The notes below the pieces were generated by a model. The model saw only the letters and a program-made list of their open reading frames with translations. It was not told the DNA's origin and made no database searches. The position numbers and the translations under genes were made by a program. A stretch of DNA of 64,000 nt from Neoscytalidium dimidiatum. Its lineage: Eukaryota > Ascomycota > Dothideomycetes > Botryosphaeriales > Botryosphaeriaceae. The stretch lies in assembly GCA_037367355.1 (NCBI GenBank), contig CM074696.1, positions 62,001 to 126,000 of the forward strand, given 5' to 3'. The stretch's first letter is position 1. Each line of letters starts with the position of its first letter. Positions 22,323-34,276 of the stretch are shown here, piece after piece.

Positions 22323-23457
22323 TGCTCTATTTTCTTTCCAAGCGTTGATTGATTGTGCTGGATGGTGTTTGATGAAAACTCCTGGTTGTAGGAGCCACGT
22401 CGGCGTTTTATAGTCATATATGGTGCCCTCTCTACGGCTTTTAGCATTATATCCGTCTGAGCGACTTGACTAGGACAGCTTCCCCTTCCCCATTACAGTT
22501 AATCTGACGAGAATGAACCGCCATGCTAGCGAGGAGCAGGCTGTTTTCGGGCGAGCTTTCGCTCGGCCTCGGCCTCGCGGTCCGCGCGACCCCTCCGCCT
22601 GACAAATTCAGCTATACCACCCGGAGATAGGAATGGTTTGCTTCCGTCTTCGAGAGTGGGCGCCATCTTATTTTCGGCTACAGCACAACGTAACAGCATA
22701 TGAGTCGGAGTGCTTAGCTATGCAAGATTATCTTTTCTTCACTCTACCACAAAGCTGCAGATTTGCCGGCACCTCAATATGAAGCCCGTATAATAAGTTA
22801 GAGAGTAGCTGTACTCTAGCAGCTCGATAAGAGAGGAAATACTGGAGTGGGCGTGTAATTTCGCAGCGCTTCCCGTCTGCTACCCCTGGCTTGCTCTGGG
22901 AAGGTCTACCAACGCTCCAAAAGGACGGCTGAAGAATAGACTGCTGGAATAGCCACTGGATTAATCAGAGCCTTAGAACACTCTATGTCTCTCCTGTTCG
23001 TGTTCCCCCCTAGTCTCGTCTTATCATATACGAAGAGTTCTCTTCTGGAAGCTATTGACAGAAGTTTCATAAAAAGAAATCATAGAAACACAACATGGTG
23101 GGCGACGGTGGCTCCCATTATGTTATGGATACTAGCATGACTTGGCTCTGACCGAAGCTCCCCTCTCCAGATTTCTCAAGAGATGAGGCGGATGGTACAG
23201 GCCCCGGCGCCGAGCCGACCCTGCTCTCTGGTCGCCTGCGCGCAGGTTATCAGGCCGCCAGAGTGTCTACTGCAACGTGGTAATTCGTTGGCAGATCCTT
23301 CATACGACATACCAGCGATGGCGCGACCAGATGGCCGTGACACTCGGCGCCATGCTATAAAAGCCTGCCTGGCCAGCTACTTGGAATCCTCTCATAAGTG
23401 TCCATTGGCTTCGCCGACTCCAATTATTTTGTCACTCACACCCCACCGTCCTCTACT
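22323..23457. promoter_or_regulatory. Divergent intergenic region between NmrA-like reductase and quercetinase
   Basis: 1.1 kb holding the 5' flanks of two diverging genes. A CTATAAAAG TATA-like box lies about 105 bases before the quercetinase start. No other signal was recognised. Confidence 0.4.
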
Positions 23458-24622
23458 ATGCGTTCGACAGTCTTGATCATCGCATCCTGGATGCTCACCG
23501 TGCTTGGTTCACCGATTGAAGCAGGACGTCCGAGTGATCTCACATCTCTGTATGTGGATGTCGCTCCCCAATACCTGCGACCATATATCATACCTCGCAA
23601 CGCAGGCCAAACAGTGCGAGTTGGTAGCGAGGAGGACCGCTTCTTGGTAAGTAACGGGCAACTTCTCTGGAGGGGCGTTCTCCTACATCCCGGCAAAAGG
23701 TCCATATAACACGGCACTGGATGTCGTGCCTCACCTACATAAGGGGCACTACGAGAACTTCTTCTGCGCCAAGGGCCGCGTTCAGATGTGGGCCCAGCCA
23801 AACAATACCGAATCGAGCAATCTGGACCAACAAGCACGTATCATGTCTCAGGGAGACTACGGTGCAATTCCACCGGAAACAATCCACACGTTTGAATTCA
23901 TAGATCCAGACACAGACTTGGTGGTCGTCTTCGTCCCCGGCGGCACGCTTGAGGAGCTGCTCGTCGCTATCCGAGATGACGTATACGATTCGGCGATTGG
24001 CTCTCCCTTCGATCCCGACCCTACCACGGCGAACAAAACGGGCGGGAACCCCGCCGTCATCAGGTCTCCGCAGCAATTCGACAACTACCCTGCCTTGGAC
24101 TTCGCGCGCCGCGACGACATTAGGGTCGGCATCGCCGGATCCGGAAACTGGCACAACGGCAGCAACGTCCTGGCCCCCGATGCGAACACGCCCAACTTCA
24201 TCGCCAACAACTTTGGGCCCAAGTATCTCAACAGCAAGGGCGGCAGGTACACCATCGTGGCCCCGTTTGTGACCGCGGCACAAACGGGCGGCAACTTTAC
24301 CATGGGCACCATCACCTTGAGTCCGTTGCTCGCGAACCAGTCCACGTCGGCAGGCCTACTGAAGTACGCGACCGCTTTGCATGTCCTAGAAGGCGCGCTA
24401 GCGGTTGATATCGAAGGATATAAGCAAGCTTCGCTCGTGCAAGATGATCTCGTCTTCGTTCCGGGCAATACTACATTCAGTTACAACGCCTTGACCCCTG
24501 CGGCTAAGCTCCTACATGTTAGCGGAGGCGCAGACGGGTTGGACTACGATTTGATCCAGCAGAGTATCGAGTGGAACTCGGCGTCCTATCCTCAGTACAT
24601 TCCTCCAGAGAGCGAAGAGTAG
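23458..24622 (+). pseudogene. Secreted quercetin 2,3-dioxygenase (bicupin) with a 4-bp frameshift duplication
   Basis: A signal peptide (MRSTVLIIASWMLTVLGSP) opens a bicupin protein of about 385 residues. The N-terminal cupin carries the copper ligands in PHLHKGHYENFFC (His, His, Glu) and IPPETIHTF (third His). GDYGAIPP and VFVPGGTLEELL are typical of Aspergillus-type quercetinase, which opens the flavonol ring and releases CO. The C-terminal cupin contains TALHVLEGALAVDI. At 23647-23654 the bases GTAAGTAA are a tandem doubling of GTAA. Removing one copy would restore the family sequence FLVTGNFSGGAFSYIP; as it stands, the first frame runs into a stop at 23707. The doubled copies happen to form a GTAAGT donor, but no AG gives a frame-keeping intron that spares the conserved SGGAF. 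It is therefore read as a recent loss-of-function allele or a sequence error. Confidence 0.85.
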
Positions 24623-25896
24623 ATAGAAAGTCTGTTGCGGCGCAGTACCCGCGGTGTGGAGCAAGAAGGGTGGAAAGAGTCAGGACGCGGGTGTTACTGC
24701 AGGGCACCAGGTGGCACAGCAGAAGGTGGCACAGAAGGCGCGAGGGACGGCCCAACCCCTCTCAATCGGGGAACGGGGCCCGGCATCAAGGTCACGTGGC
24801 ATCGTCAAGACGTGATCCAGCGCTCCAACACTTGCCCAGGATCACTGCCCCCACAAAGGATCCCCGTGATCCAGAAGTGATCCTAGTGATCCTCTTGAGC
24901 CAGAACTAAGTATTCAGACAACACTCATTCACGGATAGGTAGGACCTTCGTGGCTAATTATAATTATTATCTTGTTCCCTATCTGCTTACCTTCCCACCC
25001 TACCTAACTACGATGTTGTCGGGAGACATGTTCCACAGGTGAGCGTACTGGGAGTCAGATGGCGAAGGCACATGAAATCGTGTGATACCCGAGGAAAAGA
25101 GAACGTGCCAAAAAAAAGAGTCCATTGCTTGCTCTAAAAGATTTGTCGAGTCGAGAATGCTGTTGTCCGAATGTGAGCGAAAGCCTTAGCATAAGTCGAG
25201 AGGTCCCCCGTTCTTCTTCATCTGAGAGATCAATAAACGCCCTGGAAGCTGGCTGCAGTTCCCCTTACATGTTGTTTGCGATTTGCAATTTCTCTTCTTG
25301 AACCGAGGCTTTGCGGATACCGTTGCCTCGCCAAGACAACGAAGGGTAACAGCTGCGCGGAAAGGGAAAGTAAATCGCACGACAAAAAGCAAACTGACCA
25401 AACACGAGCTGAATCGTTCCCGACAAAGACCATAGCTGAAGTTACGTGTCGCACGGGTGGGGGAAGCGGAGATACTTCTCGACCGGGCCTGCTTCATTCT
25501 CCCCCGCCATTCCAATCGGGAACGAGAGAATTTCCCAAGCTGGTAGTACTTCCGCGGAATAACAAATCGCACGTAAGGGGTCTCTCTGTCTGCATGAAAC
25601 AAAGCTAAAGAATTTTAAGGTTTTCGGGTGACTGCCGATGAGCGCGATCGTCATCGCTTCTCAGCCTGTGCAATGCGAGGAATATCGCTACTTATCGTAC
25701 ATACAATACAATGTCCGCCGTGTGGCTGCTCTTTCGCCTTCGCGGGCGAGGTATCTACCGTATCCGCCTACTATCTGCAGCTGTGTTGGTATAACTCGAA
25801 ACAATAAAAGAGAGAATTCGTGAATGAGCGCGCGCGCGCCGATGCCCGTACTGTGTTGGATATCTTTCAAAAAAAAAAAAAAAAAGCCGCGATTAT
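24623..25896. other. Convergent intergenic stretch with short repeats and a poly-A tract
   Basis: Contains the GTGATCC cluster listed separately and a homopolymer A run near 25869-25885. A 138-codon open frame on the minus strand (25186-25602) has no domain and was not accepted. Confidence 0.5.
24812..24892. repeat. Cluster of five GTGATCC heptamers
   Basis: GTGATCC occurs at 24812, 24866, 24877 and 24886, and as its reverse complement GGATCAC at 24839, within 81 bases just downstream of the quercetinase gene. Confidence 0.75.
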
Positions 25897-27249
25897 TTAA
25901 ACGTTGCGCTCGCCAAACTCTAATCCTCTGCGCTTGTTTTCGCCGAGAGTGTCCTCCACACTTTCGATGTCGATGGTCTGCTTGACGAGAATGCCGTACT
26001 GCGGAGCGAAATCTGGCACGTCCGCGACAGGCTCGGGTGCCCGGATGATCTGCTCGGTGCTGCTGGTGTCTGTCTCCGCTTTCTTGCCGCTTCCGAACTC
26101 GTTCTTGTAGCTGTGCTGGGTCGAAGAGTACGCTCTTGAGCCGAGTTCGACGGATCCGCCAGGGTAGGTGTGCGTGAGCTCGCCGTCCTTGTATCCGCCT
26201 CTCCACATCTTCTTGGTGAAGAGTGGCCGAATCTGCGGCGCATTTGTGACGAAGATTGCCACGACGCATTCGCGGACCCCCCAAATTGCGGGGGTAGCAG
26301 GGTCGGCATTCTGCCCATAGTGTGTCAGCGTGCATCGCGGCGGTAACAGTAAGAGAATCGGACGGACCTTGAAGACGAACATGACGCGCAAGACCGCAGC
26401 GACCATAACGAATACACTTGCCCCGAGAAGGATGATCAGGTGAAGTTTCTTGTAGAAGGAGATCCGAGCGGCAAAGATCAGCTGTGAGAGATATGCGTTA
26501 GCCCGGCATTCCACATGATATATTCCTGTAGGACATACCGGCATAGGGATACAAATGATGACCGCATCTGTGAATATGTTGAGAACAACTTGGACGAGAT
26601 ACCAGATCGGACTTTCGTGATTGCAAATCGCTACATGATGTTTAGTCTGGGGCGATTCGGCTTCATGCGCTGGCTCACTTACGTCCTGGGTTTGGGTTCA
26701 GCTGCCAATTTTTATTGAACGGACGGCAGGTGCACATGATGACGAGGAATTCGACCAGCCAAGTCCCCACGACGAGAGCGAGAATTGGCTTGATGAAGTG
26801 AGCTGCCGGCAGTCCGCGTGTGATGCGCTCAAGGAAGAATGTCATGCACAGTTTCATGGTCCAGATGGTGCCGGTGTAGGTGACATGGCCGACGACGAAG
26901 CACTTGGAACCAATGACTTTTCTCGCCGCTTCCGCCGGATTGATGTTGGTCCGCCATTCTTCAGTCAGGTTGCTGTTATCACCATGCGTACTGACTACGT
27001 GAGCCATGCCCGCCATAACGAGGAACAGCGACTGCATCTCCTGTCAGCGAATCGGATGTGTGCGAATGGCGCCAGGGAGCTCACCAAGGCGATAACCATG
27101 AGAAAGTCGTCCTTGTGGAGCTGCCTAAACCCCACCATTTTGGCCTGAGTCAAGATTCGTAGAGCGACGAGCGTGATGGCCACGGAGGCCTCCGCCCAGG
27201 TCTCGGAAATGACCTGAGAGGTCGGAGTGACGTTCGTATTCGAAGCCAT
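25897..27249 (-). CDS. Rhodopsin-domain integral membrane protein (PTH11/SAT4-like)
   Basis: Five exons (27249-27085, 27040-26683, 26630-26539, 26481-26368, 26310-25897) join in frame to 380 residues. Seven hydrophobic segments are predicted. Diagnostic pieces are LHKDDFLMVIAL, GLPAAHFIKPILALVV, CRPFNKNWQLNPNPG (the family's CxPF and W region) and the exon encoding WYLVQVVLNIFTDAVIICIP. ARISFYKKLHLIILLG and AIWGVRECVVAIFVTNAP come later. This is the fungal rhodopsin-like domain found in PTH11-type putative receptors and many uncharacterised membrane proteins. The C-terminal tail is Ser/Thr/Glu rich and cytosolic. There is no N-terminal CFEM domain, unlike classic PTH11. Ligand or partner is unknown. 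Confidence 0.88.
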
Positions 27250-30200
27250 GAGGGCGTCGTGGAACAGGTGCGAGCTTCTGCATGTAAAGAGGGACTACCC
27301 AGGGCCGATGCAGCGGACCGCGAAGCCAAGCGGGGAATGTCGAGGTCATAAGAAGAAAAAGCAATGAGGGTACTCGAGCATGATGCAGAGGATGCGTCTT
27401 ATGCTTAAATCTCTCTCTCTTAGCGTGCAACTACGCTGCAGTGACAGTCCGGGGCCCCTGGAGGCCCGCGTTCGGTAGCCGTCAGGGCAGTTTGCAAATC
27501 ATTAGCAGCGAGCCCAAAGCCCTGAGGATTGAGGCCGATATCAATCAGGGACGAGGGGCTCTGCGGAACCACTACCGGCGCCGAACGCAGGTGCAGAAGC
27601 ATGGCTGGCAGGGGGGAGCGAGGACGCAGTGTGCGCAGAAAGACAAATGATGAGATCTGCAGAGGTTCCTAGGTCCCTGATGCCCAAGCGCGATTCGGGG
27701 TGCGGTTATCTTGGTATCCCTGGAGTGTTGAGCAGCGAGGCGATGTGAGAGGCCGACGAGGAGTCCCGATCCGCGGCCTCTTTGTCGCTGCAGCGCGCCA
27801 CAGCGCCGCACTAGCAACGAGCTTAGCTTAGCTGCTCACGCCCTCCCGCGGTGGATGCCTGACGTCTCACCTCTCTCAAGGGCCGGAAGTCAAGTTTTTC
27901 TGTGCCGAAAACAAGCTGACGAACACTGGCGTCAGAGGACTGACTCGCTCAGCTGGCGATCAGCACAATGCCACAGCCCCTCTGCGCGGTCCAAGCAAGA
28001 ATAAATCGTGGGCAAGTGCCGGCCGCTCGTATGCCGATCTCTCCTGCGCCAGTTCATGCTGTTGGAGAGTGATGAGCTGACCTACCTCTCGTTGATGTGG
28101 AAGCCGGAAACACTACGCGACCGGCGACGAGGATGCAGTAATGGAAGACCGCCGGCCGTGGACGAACGTGCTCGCTTTCTCAACAGCTTTCTCGCTACAC
28201 CGTCCCCACAGCCGACCACTTGGTGGGCCTGATGAGCTGCGCATGCACTCCGATCCGGGTCATATCTCGGTCGCGTGCTGATGCCCACGGAAATCATGCA
28301 GATCTTCCGTTGTACCTGACCAACCCTAGGCCAATGCCATTGCGCTGTGCTGGGTCCTCGTCTCCATCTATCGCCGCACCACCACGCACCCCGGGATTGG
28401 GCTCAAAGGCCCCACAAGGCTCAGCTCATGGCAGCTGGGAGCTGCTTAGCATCGAGTCAGTCCCCGTCAGATGCTAAATTACCGGCAAATTGTGGTGTGG
28501 ACCTGTCCAGAGAGGCGTCTCCGAGAGCATAGTCGAAGGGGAGGGCTGCAAGCTCAGTTCTGTCGACTTCTAGAGGACGGTGCAAAGCATAACTCAATTC
28601 GCGTAGGGATCGCTGCAGTGATGACATCAGAGGCAACATGTTCGCAGCTGCAGGGAGACTTTGCCACGCGGATTAAGGTTCGAGGAACTCTGGTCCGACA
28701 TCCGAGGCCGCCAGCCGCCTGCCGTATGCCGCCGCGAACTCTGGCGCGGAAGGGGGACTGGTCTGTCGGGGACGGAGTTGAAAGAGCTGTCGTCCATGTC
28801 AGAGGACCTCATCGACACTTGTCTCGGCTCTCAGCGCACATCCTCTGGCGAAAGTGCGGGGCCCGAGTTCATGTCGGAAGATGCCCCGCACCGCTCGTTA
28901 CGGCCCCGACTCGGTTTGCCTCTTTCGGCCCACGCCGAAACGCCTTCATGAGTGCTTTCATCAATATTCCAAGCAGTGGAACCTCTCTCTCAAAGCGTTC
29001 AGAGTAGTTACAGTGGCTCTTCCGAGAATCAAACAGTGGTATTTGCACAGGCGGCTCCTCTGTTTGGTTCGATCATTCTGGTTTCGTACCGTTAATTTAG
29101 GCACGATCCGCCGTACGCACCATCTTGACTGAGTAAAGCTAATCTTTGTAAAGCTTGGGGGGGCTTTTGTGAAGAGGCTTGAGCCGTCCTATCAAGAGCA
29201 ATTGCATATGATCAGAGAATGCCCTCGATATTTCTGCCTCTGACCTCACCAACGATGACATCATTTCAATGTTATTGCGAGACATTACTTCGCAACGTTG
29301 CTAGACAACTCCGCAGTCATATATTGTTTGAAGTCAGTGCGGGAGAGGGAGAGGGACTAGGCTTCAGTTAGCATATCCGCGTGTACGACAATATGCCCTC
29401 GGCACCTTGCGATCGCCTTCATCATGCGGGAAGCTTTTGGTCAAGGCGCATCTTCCCACCGATGTGATGTATCGGCAAGTCAGTACAATCAATCCAGCTC
29501 CCCGTCAGTTCATCCGATTGGCCTTTGCTGTAGAGATACGCCATTTCGCGGCCCAGATTGGAGCGGGGTTCAGGAAGCTTGTCGTCAAGACGTTTTTTAA
29601 TTCAGCGTCTTTGTTACCGCGCGACGTCTTGGAGTGGGCAGAGAAAGCCTGAGGCGATTAGAAAATCAGTTCATTCACAGGGTCCAAGTTCGGGTCACAT
29701 TCCTGATAAGGTATATGGGGGCGGTACTGCTGCCCAGTCCCGCATATCCCCGGTCCGGAGGGGAACCTTAGTTCGCCGCACTGATACACACCCCTGCTCA
29801 GCAAGCTGCTGACCCAGGATTCCTACTGAAGCGAGATGATGTGATGGAGCTCTACCATGTTAATACTGAAATGATGCAATGCCAAAGTTATCTCACAGCA
29901 GCAGAAGAAGTCACCCGGTTGTGATCGTCACTTTGTCGTGGCATATCTACTATCAAATAGCTGCTTCGACTCCTAACGTGCGATCTCTCCTGGAGGCTGT
30001 CTCCCGGTCTAATAAGTTTGATGCATAATGGAACTGCGTCGCTGTAGTGCTTGTAAAATATTCTTCGCAGGCTATACATGTGTAGCATTGGTGGATGGAG
30101 GTCATCATGGCCTGACAAAGTTCAGTACAGTGCCTGGACTGTAGAGAGGGACCAACCTGCTGCAACTAAGCGCTAAAAAGCGTGCACCCAGTCCTAATTC

Positions 30201-30896
30201 AAGCTTGTCTTATTCGACGACCGCGAAACCTCCGCCGCGTCTGAGTATGACCATATGAAGGGATGTTGTCCTTCGAGTATAGATGGACCGACCTCCCCCA
30301 GTTGATATTACTTAGCTTCGGCTGCATGCACGGCTGTGGCATTCGCTCAGCAAATGATATGTCCCTTCAACTATTTCGAGGTTGCGAGATACATAACAGT
30401 TTAGTGCTACACCCGATTTCAGGGTTTAACGCAACATCGGATCATGCCGCCAGCCAAACAGATAGTAGGATCCTTGTACTATGCTTGGCGTGAAGCATGT
30501 TTAAGAACATCCCAGCAACGTGGTAGTCTGGTGTTTGTCAATTTTGCATTCGCGCATGTGTTTGTAAAAGATGCCTGCTGCGACCGGGAAATCGTAGACA
30601 ATCATCGGTGAGCCTTTCACACGTGACGTAGTACAGATGTGCCTTTTACTTGGTCGTATTCCAAGCAGAGTATTTCAATATGCCTCCACAGTCCCTGCAC
30701 AATGACGGCTCTCACAGATACATTACGGCTGCGTCCAGGCATCCAGTTGTACGACTCGTGATTCGTAGCAGCCGGATTCCGGAATCCTTGCGCTGCCATT
30801 ACATCATAACAGAAACATTATTCCAACGACAAATCCGCCTGACAAAAGTTCTCCCAAATCAAATCCGTTATTGGGGGCTGCATCTGACGTGACCAT
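27250..30896. other. Gene-poor stretch of 3.6 kb
   Basis: No gene could be supported. Around 28,450-29,000 all strands carry fairly long open frames; one on the minus strand encodes a Ser/Pro-rich, natural-looking stretch (PDRPVPLPRQSS), but its continuation lies in another frame and no start or domain is visible. A gene remnant is possible. The rest shows nothing recognisable, no intact transposon and no tRNA. Confidence 0.4.
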
Positions 30897-31599
30897 TTAG
30901 TTCGCCGCAGCACCGGCATTCTGCGCGCTCTGGGCGATGAAGTCAGCAGCCTCGCCGGCGTCCGAGCCATAACTCAGATGCGGCGCCAGAATAACGGCCT
31001 GGCCGGCACAGATAAGGTCGCCGTTGGCGCAGATGACCTTCTGTTTCTGGACTTGAGCGACAGGCTTCGGGTTGTCTGGGTCGCCGAAAATGACGGCGGA
31101 GGAGACCTTCGACGCGGTGGTGGCATCGAGCTGCTCTGCAGCGTTGTGGACGAGTTGACCTCCTTGACTATCAAGTCTGTCAGCATGCTGCGGTGAGCTG
31201 TAGCGCCTGTCGCATCGTGGCGTACCTGTATCCAACCATAACGACATCGGAGTTGGGGCAGTTCGCAACGGCCTGGGTGACCATCTGAGCCATCTTTTTG
31301 CTTCCGCCTGCATCTCCGCCAGCCAGGAATCCGGGAACGTCGGCCGGATAGTCAACACCCTGGAAGCCAACGTTGCCGGCTCCCATCTTCCCATTAAGTG
31401 CGGTCTGAAGTGGTGGACCGGCGATCAAACCGATAGGAGCTGGTTCGGTGGTTCCTCTGGCAAAGACGACCATCATGGGCTTGCAGTTGGCGCCGGCCCG
31501 CTGACGGCTGATCAAGCCGCTCTTGAGATCTCCGTCGAAGGGCACAGCAGCCGCCAGGGCCAAGAGGCTGAATAGAGGGACAGAAGTAAATTGGACCAT
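30897..31599 (-). CDS. Secreted cutinase
   Basis: Exons 31599-31226 and 31167-30897 give 214 residues, the normal size for fungal cutinase. A signal peptide (MVQFTSVPLFSLLALAAAV) is followed by CKPMMVVFARGTTEP, the family's oxyanion-hole region. The intron interrupts the serine codon of the catalytic GYSQGG motif. The Asp is in NGDLICAG and the His in APHLSYG; the four disulfide cysteines (NCK, ANCPN, VICAN, LICAG) are present. The enzyme hydrolyses the ester bonds of plant cutin and short-chain esters outside the cell, which suggests contact with plant surfaces. There is no cellulose-binding domain and the frame is intact. Confidence 0.95.
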
Positions 31600-34276
31600 T
31601 ATTTCTGTAGCGATTGAATTATTGCGGATTGTTGGATGGGGGGGGGTAATGAGCGTTGAAGGGGAATAGGACGTGGACATATGCCGTTATTTGTACAGGC
31701 CCGCTTTTACAGTTTACGGGCGCAACGTGCATCTACAAGTCCGGCCGCCAAGTAGGTGCATTGCAGAGCCGGGCAACTGAAACTGGATGGAAGTCCAAGC
31801 GGGCAGACCGAGGAAGCAACCAGTGCGGGCACCATCGCTATGACAGGTGGCGGTGCAGGCTAGACAGTCTGGACCAAAGGCTATCGCAGCCAGGAAAGAA
31901 AGACGTAGTTGGTGTTGGGAAAGGTCCGAGGTGCGGGAGCTAGTTGAAGATCTGGAACAAGAGGCGTCTTCGACCAGGTCGCAGGTCGCCGATCATGAAA
32001 CGGTCTCTGGGCTCTGAAGCCTCTTCGCACATACAACTTGGGCCTCGGCATGACGAGAATGGTTGAGTACAGTTTCAGCGCCGAGACGATTCTGGAAGCA
32101 GCAGGTCGGAGATTTGGAAATCTGGTTCTGCACCAACGGCCAATGTAGTTCGATGTTAGAGCGCCGCTTCCTCGGTATGAGCCCGCTGATACGGTCTGCG
32201 GTCCCCACAACTGCAACCAAGCAAAAGCCAAGACAGCGACTGAACTTCGAATTGCATGGCGTATGGGATATTTGGCCGTTCTAACCACTTGGTGTGGGGT
32301 GATGATCCTTTGATGATCACTTGACGGCGGTGGACGCCCTCGCCGAGCGCAACTCCGACAGTTTCCTACAAGCATTTCTGAGAATGTGTATGGCTCATAT
32401 CAAGAGCAGCCTTGAATATTCCGTCTAACTTCCTGACGCGGACTTGCTCTTCCTGACATAGTATTCAGCCGAACGAGCCCACCAGGTACGGGGGGTTGAA
32501 ATCCAGGTACCACCGACCAGAATGGGCCTCGGACCAACATTAGTCAAATAATGCTTTAATCTCATTCACTCTGGCAGGATCAAAGTCTGCTGATATATCT
32601 GCACAATCTGCATTCTGTAAGAAGGGAGACTCGAGGTTAACTTTAGCAAAGCCAAGGCCGAGGCTGACGCAACCGCAGAGTTCTTTTGCAAGGAAAGCGC
32701 GTTCATATATCCCTTGTCAAATCCAAATCTGGCTAAAAGAAGACAGAGCCGGACCATGATGCGGTCATGTTCGAGGATTTTAGTGCCCTCTCTCCCAAGA
32801 AAGAAAGGAGACATACTTGCTTACCCCACCACATCATCAACCTCCTGATCCATCCGTAACCTGATCAAGCCTTCATGTCTTGGAATGCATGACAACCACA
32901 CTCTTTCAGACGGAAAGTTGGGTAATGTTCAATGACGACAGAGTACAGGCGAGGTGCTTATCCGAGGCTATTACTTACTTTCCATGTCCTGATCGTATTT
33001 TCAATGGTAATCGTACTACGGACCCACGGTCTCGACATGTTCGTTGTATGGCAGACACGTACTCACTACTATTAACACTAGCATCATTAACCTTCACAAT
33101 TTCACAATACTCCCTACACAGTAAAACAAGACCCAAGATCATGTGGTTCTCCATCTCCATACGGGGCGACTTTGAGTCATGTTCAATGTAGTTGCTTGAT
33201 ATTTCGGCCCCTCACCTCCAAAAGAATTAGTAACTCTGGAGCAACACGTAACCCCTAACTTAAAGGTTAGATGGAAAGATTTTCTTCCTTTCCGACAGCC
33301 TCTTTCCATCCTGAGCACGCATAGCTTCTTGGAACGTTCGCGGAATCTCTTAGTAGGCCATTAGACTTGTACGCACCACTGACGGCCGTTCAGATCCGCC
33401 ATTTAGTGAGACATCGGTTGCTAAACGTCTCGAATACTCGTCTCTCCCTCCGATTTACAGCACGAACTACTGTCGAGTTTCATCTGTGGTGGTGCAGATG
33501 GCTTCCGATCAATGTGGTTTCAACATCCGGGATACTCCTAGGGTCTCATGTTTCCCTTCTCCCCGTATGCTAATGTCTACAAGATAAGCGTGCTTCATAC
33601 CCTTCCAGAATGCATAGAGCGCGCATCAACTTATATGCATGGCAGACGAGGCCCCGTAAAGGGCTATAACATCGGAACGTAACTCAGATGTTCTCTGTAT
33701 ATCGATCTTATTTGAATGCAGCCCTTCCTTGACTATGTATGTTCGACTCTCTACGAATACTGGCTCTAGCGGAATTGTCTGGTTGAAGGGTATATCTGTT
33801 TTGACACAGCTTGGGATTTTTTTTTTTCCGCGCTCGCAAGCGTTTTCAATGCGCGGTTCTCCTATGAGCCCGCTATTGCACGCTTACGACTCATTCAATG
33901 CTTGGTGATCGAACGTGTCCGTTGAATGCACATGTTACACACCCGGCGACGCCAATACCTCAACGTATCTCTTGCGCATCCAGCGCCCATTCATACTTAC
34001 CTGGAAGTCCGCTTACTCAACTGATGGCAATGCAACGTGGCAAGCGTCACCTACCCTTCTACGAAATGGCCCGACAGGACTATAGGTTTCCAGAAGGGTA
34101 TCCATCACGTGTTTTGAAGCGCCGGCGTTTGACGTAAAGAGGTAGCGTCTCGGCGGTCGCGTCTAACTTATCGCACACCTCCGCCGCGGGCAACGATCAG
34201 CCCTCTTCAACAACAGGCAAGGCGCAGCGGCGCGTCCTCGTCGAAGAAGGCGCAACACCACGCATTCAAACCAAAT
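31600..34276. other. Intergenic stretch of 2.7 kb, no supported gene
   Basis: Only short open frames without domains. A T-run near 33830 and rather AT-rich parts around 32.4-33.8 kb are all that stand out. Degraded repeat sequence is possible but not recognised. Confidence 0.4.

Noticed and set aside
21343..24622. Ergot-alkaloid or flavonoid biosynthetic cluster
   Set aside because: Only one EasG-like gene and one quercetinase are present; no prenyltransferase, NRPS, PKS or terpene enzyme is visible in the window.
25186..25602. 138-codon minus-strand open frame
   Set aside because: Basic, low-information sequence with no homologous pattern and no promoter or intron support.
28471..29007. 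178-codon plus-strand open frame in the gene-poor stretch
   Set aside because: No recognisable domain; the opposite strand looks equally protein-like, so neither is accepted as a gene.
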